64,000 nt of DNA, taken from Xenophilus aerolatus. Lineage in GTDB: Bacteria > Pseudomonadota > Gammaproteobacteria > Burkholderiales > Burkholderiaceae_C. The position numbers and the translations under genes are program-made. Below the pieces are notes generated by a model that did no database searches, was not told the origin of the DNA, and saw only the letters and a program-made list of their open reading frames with translations. Positions 1 to 6,817 of the stretch are shown here, in pieces (position 1 is the stretch's first letter; each line of letters begins with the position of its first letter). The stretch spans positions 310,001-374,000 of the forward strand of contig QAIB01000003.1 of assembly GCA_030418545.1 (NCBI GenBank), written 5' to 3'.

Positions 1-507
1 CAGGTGCTGCCCGGTGCCGATGCCCGAGCTCGCGAAGTCCCATTTGTCGGGTTCGGCCTTCATCGCGGCGATCAGCGCCTTGAGGTCCGACGGCGCCTGC
101 GCGGCCCGGCCCACGAGCACGATGGGGCCCTGGGACAGCATGGCCACGGCCTTGAGCTCCGTGCCGATCTGCGGCTGCGGCCGCGCGAACAGCACCGGCC
201 CCGGCACGGTGACCAGCGTGTAGCCGTCGGCGCCCGCACGGGCCGCTTGCTGCAGCGCCAGCGCGCCGGACGCGCCCGGCACGTTGTCCACCACGATCGA
301 CTGGCCGATCTGGTCGGACACGCTCTTGGCGAAGGCGCGCGTGAGCACGTCCACCGAGCCGCCCGGCACGTAGCCGACGATCCAGGTGATCGGGCGCGCG
401 GTGGGCCAGGGCTTGTCGGCGTAGGCCGCCGTGCACAGGGGCACCGCGGCGAGCAGGGCGGCGACGCGCAGCAGCGACCGTCGGGCGATGGAAGAGGAGC
501 GGGGCAT
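1..507 (-). CDS. Bug-family (TctC-type) tripartite tricarboxylate transporter substrate-binding protein, 3' end cut by window
   Basis: Reading from the ATG at 507 the protein starts MPRSSSIARRSLLRVAALL, a twin-arginine-like or Sec export signal ending near ALLAAVPLCTAAYA. Mature sequence follows with KPWPTARPITWIVGYVPGGSVDVLTRAFA, then VDNVPGASGALALQQAARAGADGYTL and FASSGIGTGQHL. These are the typical landmarks of Bug periplasmic binding proteins, which bind small carboxylates and related solutes. About 169 codons are visible of a usual 320, so the C-terminal half lies beyond the window edge. It starts 26 bases after the sulfatase stop and is probably co-transcribed with it. Its ligand cannot be told from sequence; the neighbour suggests a product or substrate of sulfatase action. 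Confidence 0.88.
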   Translation of the reverse strand, partial: MPRSSSIARRSLLRVAALLAAVPLCTAAYADKPWPTARPITWIVGYVPGGSVDVLTRAFAKSVSDQIGQSIVVDNVPGASGALALQQAARAGADGYTLVTVPGPVLFARPQPQIGTELKAVAMLSQGPIVLVGRAAQAPSDLKALIAAMKAEPDKWDFASSGIGTGQHL

Positions 508-533
508 GGCGGGTCCTGGGGTCTTGGTGGCGG

Positions 534-1868
534 TCATCGGTCCGGCTGGCCGGGCGGTGTGTGGGGATGGGCGGCGCTGCTCGCGTTGAAGTCCCGGATC
601 ATTCGCAGGATCGGGCCCATGACCCAGGTGTTGAAGACCAGCACGTCGGTCTCCTCCTTGGGATCGCGCGTCACGTTGAAGAGGTAGGGCGACTCGAGCT
701 TGCCCTGGCCATGGTTGACCTCGGGCTCCCAGTAGAAGTGCAGCTTCCAGTCGCGCCACTTGGCGGCGCGCAGCTCCTGCTTGATGTAGAAAAGAAAGCC
801 CTCGCGCGCCGACTTCTCCGATTCGCCGGACAGGAAGGCGCGCTGGTCCACGCCGTCGATGGGCCGGTCCTGCGGCACCTCGGCGCCGCCGATGCGGCAC
901 AGCGTGGTGAAGAGGTCCGTAACGTGCACGATCTCGTTGCTGACGCGGCCGGGCGCGATGCGTCCCGGCCAGCGGGCGATGAAGGGCACGCGCAGGCTGC
1001 CTTCCATCGCCGTGTGGTACGTGCCGCGCCAGGGGCCCGCCGTGCCGCGGTAGGGCGCCCGGAACTCCGGCCCGTTGTCGCTGCAGAAGATGAAGAGCGT
1101 GTCCTCGGCAATGCCCAGGCGCTGCACCTCGTCGATCACCTGGCCCACGCGGTGGTCCATCTCCGCCATCGAGTCGGCGAAGTCGCCGTTGCCCGTGCGG
1201 CCGGCGAAGTCGTCGTGCGGCAGGGTCGGAAAGTGCAGGTGCACCAGCGGCAGGTACAGGAAGAACCTGCGCCCGGCCGCGGCATGGCGGGCCATGAAGC
1301 GGCAGGAGCGATCGACCAGTTCGGCGTCGATGCCGCGCCGCGACTGCAGGTCGTACACCTTGACGGCCTGCGAGGGCTCGCCGGCCCGGCCTTCCATGAT
1401 GTGCGGCAGGTCGACCACGCTGGGGTCGAAGCCCACGGAGGACGTGAACTGGCTTTCGTCGGTGGTCCGGGGAATGCCGTACCACTCGTCGAAGCCGCGG
1501 TCGGACGGGTAGCGCCCGTCGACGTCGCCCAGGTGCCACTTGCCGTAATGCGCCGTGGCGTAGCCCGCGGCCGAGAGGGCCTGCGCCAGCGTGACCTCCC
1601 AGCGCGTCAGGCCCTGCGGCAGGCCCGGCGGCACCGACTGCAGGCAGCCGGTGCGGATGGGGTGCCGGCCCGACATCAGGGCCGAGCGCGTGGGCACGCA
1701 GTCGCTCTCGACGTTGAAGTTCTGCAGCAGCAGGCCTTCGCGCGCCAGCTGGTCGATGCGGGGCGTGGGCGCGCCCCGCAGCGCGCCGCCGCCGTAGCAG
1801 CCCAGTTCGCCCCAGCCGAGGTTGTCGGCGACGATGAGCACGATGTTGGGAGCGGCAGGGCTGGGCAT
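534..1868 (-). CDS. Type I sulfatase (arylsulfatase-like)
   Basis: This 444-residue protein belongs to the formylglycine-dependent sulfatase (alkaline phosphatase superfamily) enzymes that hydrolyse sulfate esters. The N-terminus NIVLIVADNLGWGELGCYGG aligns with the first metal-binding strand. The modification motif is C57-V-P-T-R followed by SALMSG, so C57 is the predicted formylglycine. A later SDNG segment supplies more metal ligands. Family members normally have Asp-Asp where this protein has D15-N16, a notable change in the metal site. I chose the ATG at 1868 because the reading frame upstream to 1949 is not sulfatase-like and would run into the divergent regulator's promoter. There is no clear signal peptide, so it may be cytoplasmic. 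Probably first gene of an operon with the Bug protein, under the adjacent LysR regulator. Confidence 0.88.
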   Translation of the reverse strand: MPSPAAPNIVLIVADNLGWGELGCYGGGALRGAPTPRIDQLAREGLLLQNFNVESDCVPTRSALMSGRHPIRTGCLQSVPPGLPQGLTRWEVTLAQALSAAGYATAHYGKWHLGDVDGRYPSDRGFDEWYGIPRTTDESQFTSSVGFDPSVVDLPHIMEGRAGEPSQAVKVYDLQSRRGIDAELVDRSCRFMARHAAAGRRFFLYLPLVHLHFPTLPHDDFAGRTGNGDFADSMAEMDHRVGQVIDEVQRLGIAEDTLFIFCSDNGPEFRAPYRGTAGPWRGTYHTAMEGSLRVPFIARWPGRIAPGRVSNEIVHVTDLFTTLCRIGGAEVPQDRPIDGVDQRAFLSGESEKSAREGFLFYIKQELRAAKWRDWKLHFYWEPEVNHGQGKLESPYLFNVTRDPKEETDVLVFNTWVMGPILRMIRDFNASSAAHPHTPPGQPDR

Positions 1869-1960
1869 GGGGGCGAGACGAAGCAGTCGGAAGCCGCAAT
1901 CTAAGGCCCCAGGCAGCCACCACCTATTCCTCGACAGGCGCTTGTCCATAAACTCGGGGA
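1869..1960. promoter_or_regulatory. Divergent control region between sulfatase and LysR genes
   Basis: This 92-base gap separates two genes read away from each other. LysR-type proteins commonly bind such gaps to repress themselves and activate the divergent operon. I did not find a convincing T-N11-A dyad by eye, so only the layout supports this call. Confidence 0.4.
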
Positions 1961-2878
1961 ATGTCTCTGGCGATCCATGACATCGAGTACTTCCTCGCCG
2001 TGGCGGACGCGGGGCGCCTGTCGGGCGCGGCCGAGGCGCTCGGCGTCACGCAGCCGGCGCTGAGCAAGGCCATCAAGCGTGTGGAAGGCGAGTTCGGCCT
2101 GCAGCTTTTCGAACGCCGGGCGCGGGGCGTGGTGCTGACGGCCGCCGGCATCCGCGTGGCACAGCAGATGCGGCGCCTGCAGGCCGACTATGCCGACGTG
2201 GTGCTGCTCGCCAACGAGATGCGCGCCCAGCGCTCCGGACTGCTTCGCGTGGGCGTGACCGACACCAGCAGCCGCAACCGCATGGTCGCGGTGCTGGCCA
2301 CGCTGCTGAAGCAGCGGCCTGGACTGCGCGTGCGCATCGGCGTGGACCGCTCGGACGCGCTGGCCGAGCAGGTGCGCGAGGGCACGCTGGACCTCGCCCT
2401 GGTGCCGGCCTACGAAGGCCGCCCGCTGGATGCCGAGCGCATCAAGATCGACAACGACCCGCTGCTGCCGCTGGCCCGCGCCGGCCATCCGCTGGCGGCA
2501 CGGGCGCGCCTGACCATGAAGGACCTGGCGCCCTACGGCTGGATGATCGGGCCCGAGCATTCCGGGGCCTACGGCGCGCTCGCGGCCATCTTCGCGAGCC
2601 ACCGTCTCGCTGCGCCCACCATCGTGGTGGAAGTGCCCTACTCGTCGGAAATGAACCTGTCGCTGCTGGCCGCCACCGACCTGCTCACGCTGGCACCGCG
2701 CTCGCTGGTGCGGCAACTGGCCGGCGACGGCCTCGCGGTGCTGCCCATCGCCGCACTTCGCATTCCGCGCGCCGTGGTGCTGCTGTCCCGGCAGGGCACT
2801 GCGCCGACGCCGCTGATGCAGGCGGTCATCGACGCTTTGCTGGCCCGGCCCGCCGCCCCGGGAAGAAGCGGCCGCTGA
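1961..2878 (+). CDS. LysR-family transcriptional regulator
   Basis: The 305-residue protein begins MSLAIHDIEYFLAVADAGRLSGAAEALGVTQPALSKAIKRVEGEFGLQLFERR, a textbook LysR winged helix-turn-helix (residues about 3-62). The rest matches a LysR substrate-binding domain with the usual LRVGVTD and LDLALVPAYEG segments, and length is normal for the family. It is divergent from the sulfatase/Bug operon, which it most likely controls in response to a small ligand, perhaps an arylsulfate or a desulfated product. The ligand is inference only. Confidence 0.93.
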   Translation: MSLAIHDIEYFLAVADAGRLSGAAEALGVTQPALSKAIKRVEGEFGLQLFERRARGVVLTAAGIRVAQQMRRLQADYADVVLLANEMRAQRSGLLRVGVTDTSSRNRMVAVLATLLKQRPGLRVRIGVDRSDALAEQVREGTLDLALVPAYEGRPLDAERIKIDNDPLLPLARAGHPLAARARLTMKDLAPYGWMIGPEHSGAYGALAAIFASHRLAAPTIVVEVPYSSEMNLSLLAATDLLTLAPRSLVRQLAGDGLAVLPIAALRIPRAVVLLSRQGTAPTPLMQAVIDALLARPAAPGRSGR

Positions 2879-2893
2879 GGCGAAAAGGCAGGC

Positions 2894-3160
2894 TCAGAGC
2901 AGCTTCCACTTCAGCAGCAGCGCCGCCACGGCCGGCACCCCGAAGAGCAGCAGCAGCACGGGCAGTTCCTCGGCGGCGCTGTAGCCGGCCCGGCTCACGC
3001 CCACCCACATGTTGAAGCCGGTGATGGCCAGCCACACCACGAGGAACAGCCCGATCGCCCAACTGGCGGCGGCGGGAAAGTTTTCTGAGAAGAGCCGCGC
3101 CCAGATGCAGAAGGCAGCGAGCATCAGGAAGCCGGAGCCGAGGAAGAGGGCGGTGCGCAT
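2894..3160 (-). CDS. Small inner-membrane protein of unknown function
   Basis: An 88-residue hydrophobic protein starting MRTALFLGSGFLMLAAFCIWARLF with roughly three membrane segments (about 3-20, 31-50, 66-84). The ATG at 3160 is preceded by AAAGGA at good spacing, whereas the longer frame up to 3247 has no hydrophobic character. It ends 15 bases from the convergent LysR gene. I do not recognise the family and give no function. Confidence 0.7.
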   Translation of the reverse strand: MRTALFLGSGFLMLAAFCIWARLFSENFPAAASWAIGLFLVVWLAITGFNMWVGVSRAGYSAAEELPVLLLLFGVPAVAALLLKWKLL

Positions 3161-3294
3161 GGGCGGAGTCCTTTCGTCGTTGGGAGGTGTGACAGCCTTC
3201 GCGCCGGCCCGCGGCGCGGCGCGCGGCACAAGCCTAACCGAGGCCACCGCCGGGGAAGCGAGTCGGCCGCTCCTGCGCCGGTCGGGCGGCCGCC

Positions 3295-3570
3295 TCAGTC
3301 GCCGATGCCGAAGCGCGCGATCGACCGCGCACGCGCCTTGGCGGCCTCGTCCTCGCGGTTGCGCGGCTCGGCCGTGGTCACCAGCGCAGCGATCAGGCGG
3401 CTGGCCACCGCCGTTACCTCGTCCACGGCCTGCTCGAAGGCGACCTCATTGGCCTTGGAGGGCACGCTGAAGCCGCTGAGCTTGCGCACGAACTGCAGCG
3501 AGGCCGCGCGGATCTCCTGCTCGGTGGCGGGCGGCTCGAAGTTGAAGAGGGTCTTGATGCTGCGGCACAT
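3295..3570 (-). CDS. DUF2277 family protein
   Basis: Ninety-one residues starting MCRSIKTLFNFEPPATEQEIRAASLQFVRKLSGFSVPSKANEVAFEQAVDEV. The MCRSIKTL-N-EPPAT start and FVRKLSGF segment are the signature of DUF2277, a small soluble family found across bacteria with no established role. Starting at M (3570) gives the family's normal length; the longer frame to 3762 adds 64 residues unlike the family. The region 3571-3799 upstream holds no gene that I can support. Confidence 0.85.
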   Translation of the reverse strand: MCRSIKTLFNFEPPATEQEIRAASLQFVRKLSGFSVPSKANEVAFEQAVDEVTAVASRLIAALVTTAEPRNREDEAAKARARSIARFGIGD

Positions 3571-3799
3571 GGGGGCGTTGTAGCGGGAAGCGCCAACACT
3601 GCAAAGTCTCTGCCGGCAGCCGGCAAAGCTCTGCGCACGACGGGTGTTCACCGGCGCACGGGTTGATTCGGGCCAGCGCTTGAGTCGTCCGAAGGCCACG
3701 CCGGGGGTCTTCTGCCTGTGGCAGGGCCCGGCCAAGAGCGGGGTATTTGGAGCGATGCCCAACCTCTTCCAATACCTGCCATGCGACTTCTACGACGGT

Positions 3800-4522
3800 T
3801 CAGATCGAGGCGAGCCGAACTCGTCCCTCGGCCTCAACCGCACTCTCCCTCCGTTCGCTGTAACGGTCCACCAGATAGGGGGCCACGTCCCGTGTCAGCA
3901 GCGTGAACTTCATCAGCTCTTCCATCACGTCGACCACGCGCTCATAGAAAGCCGAGGGCTTCATGCGGCCAGCCTCGTCGAACTCTTGGTAGGCCTTCGC
4001 CACCGAGGACTGGTTTGGGATGGTCAGCATGCGCATCCAGCGGCCCAGCACACGCAACTGGTTCAACGCATTGAAGGACTGCGAGCCGCCCGACACCTGC
4101 ATGACGGCCAGCGTCTTGCCCTGGGTCGGCCGTACAGCCCCTTCGCTCAACGGTATCCAGTCGATCTGCGCCTTCATGATGGCGGTCATGGCGCCGTGCC
4201 GCTCGGGAGAGCACCACACCATGCCTTCGGACCAACGTGCCAGTTCGCGCAACTCCTGAACCTTCGGATGCTCTGGCGCGACGCTGTCAGGCAGCGGAAG
4301 GCCGGTCGGGTCGAAGGTCTTCACTTCGGCGCCCATGGCCTGCAGCAGCCGGCCGGCCTCTTCCGCCAGCAGCCGGCTGTAAGAGCGCTCGCGCACCGAG
4401 CCGTACAGCACGAGGATGCGCGGTGGATGTGCCGCTCGCGGTACGTCGGTCAGCCGGTCGGGTGTCGGTCTGTCAAAGTGAGCGGCATCGATGTTGGGCA
4501 AGTCGGCGATGGGAGATTGCAT
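3800..4522 (-). CDS. arsH: ArsH, NADPH-dependent flavoprotein (organoarsenical oxidase)
   Basis: The 240-residue protein contains [26 protein letters not shown], the flavodoxin-like FMN-binding start typical of ArsH, then [29 protein letters not shown] and [33 protein letters not shown]. ArsH family members use FMN and NADPH and protect against trivalent methyl and aromatic arsenicals. The gene is divergent from arsR, separated by only 29 bases that contain a likely operator, so its expression should be arsenite-inducible. Placement beside arsC and acr3 supports a full arsenic detoxification set. Confidence 0.95.
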   Translation of the reverse strand: MQSPIADLPNIDAAHFDRPTPDRLTDVPRAAHPPRILVLYGSVRERSYSRLLAEEAGRLLQAMGAEVKTFDPTGLPLPDSVAPEHPKVQELRELARWSEGMVWCSPERHGAMTAIMKAQIDWIPLSEGAVRPTQGKTLAVMQVSGGSQSFNALNQLRVLGRWMRMLTIPNQSSVAKAYQEFDEAGRMKPSAFYERVVDVMEELMKFTLLTRDVAPYLVDRYSERRESAVEAEGRVRLASI

Positions 4523-4551
4523 GACTTCGATAATACGAGTATTCTTGAATT
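4523..4551. promoter_or_regulatory. Candidate ArsR operator between arsH and arsR
   Basis: The whole 29-base gap is AT-rich in an otherwise GC-rich region. It carries the dyad AATAC-GA-GTATT at 4532-4543. ArsR-family repressors bind short AT-rich dyads overlapping the promoter, so this site probably represses both divergent transcripts. Confidence 0.7.
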
Positions 4552-4875
4552 ATGGATGAAGACAAGGTCGTTCAAGCCCTCGCCGCCCTGGCGCACCCAC
4601 TTCGCCTTCGCGTGTTCCGTGCGCTTGTGGTCGCCGGCGCCGATGGCGCGACGCCCGGTTTGCTGCTGGAGAGCATCGACGTGCCGGCCACGAGCCTCTC
4701 GTTCCACCTCAAGGAGCTGACCGGCTCTGGGCTGGTCACGCAGGAGCGGTTGGGTCGGAATCTGCGCTACAGGGCCGCGTTCGAGCAGATGGACGGGCTG
4801 CTGGGCTACCTCACGGAGAACTGCTGCGCGGGTGAACCGTGTGCGGTGGAAGCCCGGTCTTCTACCTGCTGCTGA
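4552..4875 (+). CDS. arsR: ArsR/SmtB-family arsenite-responsive repressor
   Basis: A 107-residue winged-helix protein: LAHPLRLRVFRALVVAG (helix-turn-helix lead-in), LLLESIDVPATSLSFHLKELTGSGLVTQERLGRNLRYRA (recognition helix and wing). It lacks the classic ELCVCDL arsenic-sensing motif in the DNA-binding helix. Instead the C-terminus has C91, C92 and C97 (NCCAGEPC), plus C106-C107 at the very end. Alternative C-terminal cysteine sensors of this sort are known in some ArsR proteins, so the site likely binds As(III) through C91/C92/C97. First gene of the arsR-arsC-acr3 operon. Confidence 0.93.
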   Translation: MDEDKVVQALAALAHPLRLRVFRALVVAGADGATPGLLLESIDVPATSLSFHLKELTGSGLVTQERLGRNLRYRAAFEQMDGLLGYLTENCCAGEPCAVEARSSTCC

Positions 4876-4964
4876 TCACCTGATCTTTTTGTCGCCGCGT
4901 GGCGCTCTGCCGGCGCCGTGTGACTAGACCTGCGCCTTCGATTCCTCACCTTGCGAGCCCCACG

Positions 4965-5468
4965 ATGTCCGACGCACCACCGCTCAACGTCCTTTTCCTC
5001 TGCACCCACAACTCCGCCCGCAGCATCCTGGCCGAGGCGGTGCTGAACGATCTCGGTGGCGGTCGCTTCCGTGCGTTCTCCGCGGGTAGCAGTCCGCGCG
5101 AGAACCAGCAGCCGAACCCACTGGCCTTGGAGGTTCTCGAGCGTGCGGGCATCAGCACCGCAGGCCTGCGCAGCAAGAGCTGGGACGAGTTCGGCCAGGC
5201 GGACGCGCCGCACATGGACCTGGTCATTACGGTGTGCGACAACGCGGCCGGCGAGGTGTGCCCCTACTGGCCGGGCCACCCCGCGACAGCGCACTGGGGC
5301 TACCCGGACCCGTCGGAGGTTTCGGGGTCCGATGAGCAACGGCTGGAGGCCTTTCGCCAGACTCTGCACGCCATCCGGCGCCGGTTGGAACTGCTGGTGA
5401 ACCTGCCCGCCGCCAGCCTGGAAAAAATGGTGCTGGAGTCCACCGCGCGTTCGCTGTCGAACTCCTGA
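4965..5468 (+). CDS. arsC: Arsenate reductase, low-molecular-weight phosphatase type
   Basis: The protein (167 residues) starts MSDAPPLNVLFLCTHNSARSILAEAVLND. C13-x5-R19 (CTHNSAR) is the LMW phosphatase-fold loop used by this arsenate reductase family to attack arsenate; SAGS and a DPSEVSG segment fit the conserved later motifs. It reduces As(V) to As(III) in the cytoplasm for export by the next gene. The start at 4965 matches the family; the longer frame to 4899 adds a basic tail with no homology character. It ends 3 bases before acr3. Confidence 0.92.
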   Translation: MSDAPPLNVLFLCTHNSARSILAEAVLNDLGGGRFRAFSAGSSPRENQQPNPLALEVLERAGISTAGLRSKSWDEFGQADAPHMDLVITVCDNAAGEVCPYWPGHPATAHWGYPDPSEVSGSDEQRLEAFRQTLHAIRRRLELLVNLPAASLEKMVLESTARSLSNS

Positions 5469-5471
5469 GCC

Positions 5472-6539
5472 ATGACCTCCATCGCCTCCGCGCCGTCCGC
5501 TGCGGCCCCGGTGCCCGCCATCGGCTTCTTCGAGCGCTATCTCACCGTGTGGGTCGGTCTGTGCATCGTCGCGGGCGTCGGGCTCGGCCAGTGGTTCCCG
5601 GCCGTCTTCCATGCCGTGGCGGCGATGGAAGTCGCCAAGGTCAACCTGCCGGTGGGCCTGTTGATCTGGGTCATGATCGTCCCCATGCTGCTGAAGATCG
5701 ACTTCGGCGCGCTGGGCCAGGTCAAGGCCCACTGGCGTGGCATCGGCGTCACCCTGTTCGTGAATTGGGCCGTGAAGCCGTTCTCGATGGCGGTGCTGGG
5801 GTGGATCTTCATTCGTCACGTCTTTGTGCCGCTGCTGCCGGCGGACCAGCTGGACAGCTACGTTGCGGGGCTCATCCTGCTGGCCGCCGCACCGTGCACC
5901 GCGATGGTCTTCGTGTGGAGCCAGTTGTGCCGGGGCGATCCGTACTTCACGCTGTCCCAGGTGGCGCTCAACGATGCGCTGATGGTCGTGGCGTTCGCGC
6001 CGCTGGTGGCGCTGCTGCTCGGTTTGTCATCCATCGCCGTTCCATGGGACACGCTGCTCATCTCGGTCGGCCTCTACATCGTTGTGCCGGTGATCTTGGC
6101 CCAGGCGTTGCGCGTTCGGCTGCTCCGGGACGGGACTGGCCGTTTGCAGGCCGTTGCGGGCAAGCTCGGGCCGTGGTCTATCGCGGCGCTGCTGCTCACC
6201 CTCGTGCTGCTGTTTGCCTTCCAGGGCGAGGCGATCCTGCGCCAGCCGCTGGTCATCGCCCTGCTCGCCGTGCCGATCCTCCTGCAGGTGATCCTGAATT
6301 CGGGCCTCGCCTACTTGCTGAACCGCAAGCTCGGCGTTGCGCACTGTGTCGCTGGCCCCTCGGCACTCATTGGCGCCAGCAACTTCTTCGAGCTGGCAGT
6401 CGCGACGGCGATCAGCATCTTCGGGCTCAACTCAGGCGCGGCCCTCGCCACAGTCGTGGGCGTGCTGATCGAGGTGCCGGTGATGCTGGCAGTGGTTGCG
6501 GTGGTGAACCGTTCTCGGCGCTGGTACGAGTCGGGCTAG
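5472..6539 (+). CDS. acr3: ACR3-family arsenite efflux permease
   Basis: A 355-residue protein with about ten membrane helices. It shows FFERYLTVWVGLCIVAGVGLGQ at the start, VMIVPMLLKIDF, and LLAAAPCTAMVFVWSQL, whose cysteine is the conserved thiol of ACR3 transporters. LIGASNFFELAVATAISIFGLNSGAALATVVGVLIEVPVML is the characteristic C-terminal segment. It expels As(III) using the proton gradient and completes the arsR-arsC-acr3 operon. The 6540-6817 stretch downstream holds a hairpin but no gene that I can support. Confidence 0.95.
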   Translation: MTSIASAPSAAAPVPAIGFFERYLTVWVGLCIVAGVGLGQWFPAVFHAVAAMEVAKVNLPVGLLIWVMIVPMLLKIDFGALGQVKAHWRGIGVTLFVNWAVKPFSMAVLGWIFIRHVFVPLLPADQLDSYVAGLILLAAAPCTAMVFVWSQLCRGDPYFTLSQVALNDALMVVAFAPLVALLLGLSSIAVPWDTLLISVGLYIVVPVILAQALRVRLLRDGTGRLQAVAGKLGPWSIAALLLTLVLLFAFQGEAILRQPLVIALLAVPILLQVILNSGLAYLLNRKLGVAHCVAGPSALIGASNFFELAVATAISIFGLNSGAALATVVGVLIEVPVMLAVVAVVNRSRRWYESG

Positions 6540-6769
6540 ACCACGTTCAATGTCTGCTGTTGTCGACGCCGGCTGTTTCCGCTTGGCGCCCAAAGCGGGC
6601 TCTCGCCGCCATGCCGTGCCTAAAGAGGCGTGGCAACATTGGCAAAGAGTGAACGCCGACGGCGAGCATGTCGCAATCGAATTCTTGGACCGAATCCGCA
6701 ACCAGCTTGCTTCGGGCTCCGGGAGCTTGCTTCCACCTGCCTCCGGCGACGTAGGCTTTTGGCCGGGAA

Positions 6770-6802
6770 ACCGCCATGCATCCTTCATCGATGCATGGCG
6801 GT
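6770..6802. repeat. Perfect 13-bp inverted repeat (hairpin) between acr3 and the macroglobulin gene
   Basis: ACCGCCATGCATC at 6770-6782 is exactly complementary to 6790-6802 around a 7-base loop. It sits downstream of two convergent genes (acr3 plus, macroglobulin minus). There is no T-run on the plus strand and only TTT on the minus strand, so it may be a weak shared terminator or a remnant of a boundary element. Confidence 0.6.
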
Positions 6803-6817
6803 CCAGCGGCAAAGGCG

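Noticed and set aside
4-687. A 227-codon frame at the left edge, plus strand
   Set aside because: Antisense to the truncated Bug gene and sulfatase end. The Bug reading on the other strand has clear family motifs.
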